Shown here piece after piece: positions 63,470 through 64,000 of a DNA stretch of 64,000 nucleotides. The position numbers and the translations under genes are program-made. Within the stretch, counting starts at the first letter, position 1. Every line of letters starts with the position of its first letter. Source of the DNA: Cladopsammia gracilis (lineage: Eukaryota > Cnidaria > Anthozoa > Scleractinia > Dendrophylliidae); the NCBI GenBank assembly GCA_022457155.1, contig JAJGOT010000477.1, positions 528,001 to 592,000 of the forward strand. The letters are read 5' to 3'. The notes beneath the pieces were generated by a model. That model made no database searches, had not been told where the DNA came from, and saw nothing but the letters and a program-made list of their open reading frames with translations.

Positions 63470-64000
63470 ACACATTTTATTTTAAACAGGTGTCACGCAT
63501 CATCTGGAGAGCATTCACATTTACTCCGATTTCAGTTTGAATGGATTGTGCCTGATGATTTCCACGGCGATGGCGTAAACTGGAAAAACGGCTGCCAGAC
63601 TTTTTTTCAAGTTTATAGCCCCTTTAAGGACGACATGTTCACTACTCTATCCCCCTCTTCTTTTGCCGGGTTACATTGATCATTATCGCTTTCGCCACAA
63701 GTCCTCAATCGAACAGTTGTCCAGCCCACTTATGTTTATTTCGTTATCTCGTTCCCCAGACGTTGGGAGGGCGATGCCACATTTGAGAAACATTTTTTTC
63801 TTCAATTACCCACATATTTTAGCTCCCCGAAAGTAAACGGCTACCCGAAAGTAGCGGCTACCCGAAAGTAGCGGCCCCTGTATGCCTGCTAATTCCGAAA
63901 GTAACGGAAGCAGCTACTTTCAGAACTCTACGGTATCTAGTGTGAAACAAAGTTATAAAGTTTATTTAGGGGTGGCGAATGGTACCTTCAAAATCGTGGG
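63470..64000. other. Non-coding stretch to the window end
   Basis: Near 63,820-63,910 a CCCGAAAGTA(G/A)CGGCTA unit is repeated three to four times. No coding sequence recognised. Confidence 0.45.

Larger units (their letters stand above)
57660..63470 (+). mobile_element. Penelope-like element with inverted termini and nested insertions
   Basis: The ends are inverted copies: 57,660-57,890 against 63,060-63,460, both with the TTGTTGAACTCAATGACTATG word and a hammerhead-like core. The RT/endonuclease coding region lies between on the plus strand (58,600-62,920). Three younger insertions split it: 171 bp at 59,739, a LINE at 60,055 and a MITE at 63,146. Inverted terminal organisation with hammerheads is known for PLEs. 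Confidence 0.8.

Noticed and set aside
1..64000. tRNA, rRNA or other housekeeping RNA genes
   Set aside because: No cloverleaf with A/B boxes or rRNA core was recognised by eye. A tRNAscan-SE and Infernal run would be decisive.

Overview
This 64 kb window looks like repeat-rich, gene-poor nuclear DNA of an animal, most likely an anthozoan cnidarian (coral or sea anemone). The evidence is eukaryotic: spliced-looking exons, long (TA)n tracts, hammerhead-bearing Penelope-like elements, L1-, CR1/L2-, BEL- and Ty3-type retroelements, many TIR elements and a Maverick/Polinton-type integrated virus. The anthozoan assignment is inference from the repeat repertoire. I find no complete host gene, no rRNA or tRNA and no CRISPR. 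Plausible host exons are few and isolated (1612, 12270, 33951, 36497, 37080).

Layout. 1-3 kb: non-coding with a CpG-rich promoter-like patch. 3.07-5.1 kb: 5'-truncated L1-like LINE. 5.1-5.7 kb: Penelope-like (PLE) RT piece. 5.8-7.35 kb: BEL/Pao gag relic. 7.8-9.45 kb: TIR element with a second TIR element nested inside it. 10-11.6 kb: two inverted-repeat PLE termini and a LINE 3' end. 11.75-14.7 kb: three non-autonomous TIR elements. 14.8-17.1 kb: CpG-rich repeat and PLE 3' end with a hammerhead-like core.

17,199-31,410 is the most notable object: a 14.2 kb Maverick/Polinton (adintovirus-like) element with 151-bp TIRs starting 5'-AG and a 6-bp target duplication TAATTT. Capsid and minor virion genes lie on the minus strand (17.2-21.9 kb). 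The packaging ATPase, two fibre-like genes, a small membrane protein, a SAP/coiled-coil gene and a protein-primed type B DNA polymerase lie on the plus strand (22.0-31.3 kb). The ATPase and a few small ORFs are open. The fibre, capsid and polymerase genes carry stops or frameshifts, and a 134-bp MITE sits in the polymerase. No integrase or adenain-type protease gene was found. The TIR is itself coding: it carries a 10-residue repeat that forms the C-terminus of a virion-protein-like ORF.

31.4-41 kb: LINE and PLE remnants, (TA)n tracts, paired MITEs, a TA-flanked MITE with a 67-bp triplicated core, and candidate exons of one secreted cysteine-rich host protein on the minus strand. 41.1-47.1 kb: a PLE interrupted by a TIR-flanked block holding a CR1/L2-like LINE, which in turn holds a 2.07 kb Harbinger-like element. 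47.26-48.5 kb: a large palindrome with twin divergent first exons. 49.8-57.1 kb: a TIR element containing a 1.04 kb Mutator-like MITE and a very young Ty3/gypsy retrotransposon with identical 194-bp LTRs. 57.1-63.5 kb: a PLE bounded by inverted hammerhead-bearing termini and interrupted by a LINE (10-bp target duplication), a 171-bp insert and a Harbinger-type MITE.

The window therefore records successive nested insertions more than a working gene cluster. The only genes that plausibly worked together are those of the Polinton-like provirus (virion shell, packaging motor, fibres, polymerase) and the gag-pol of the gypsy element.
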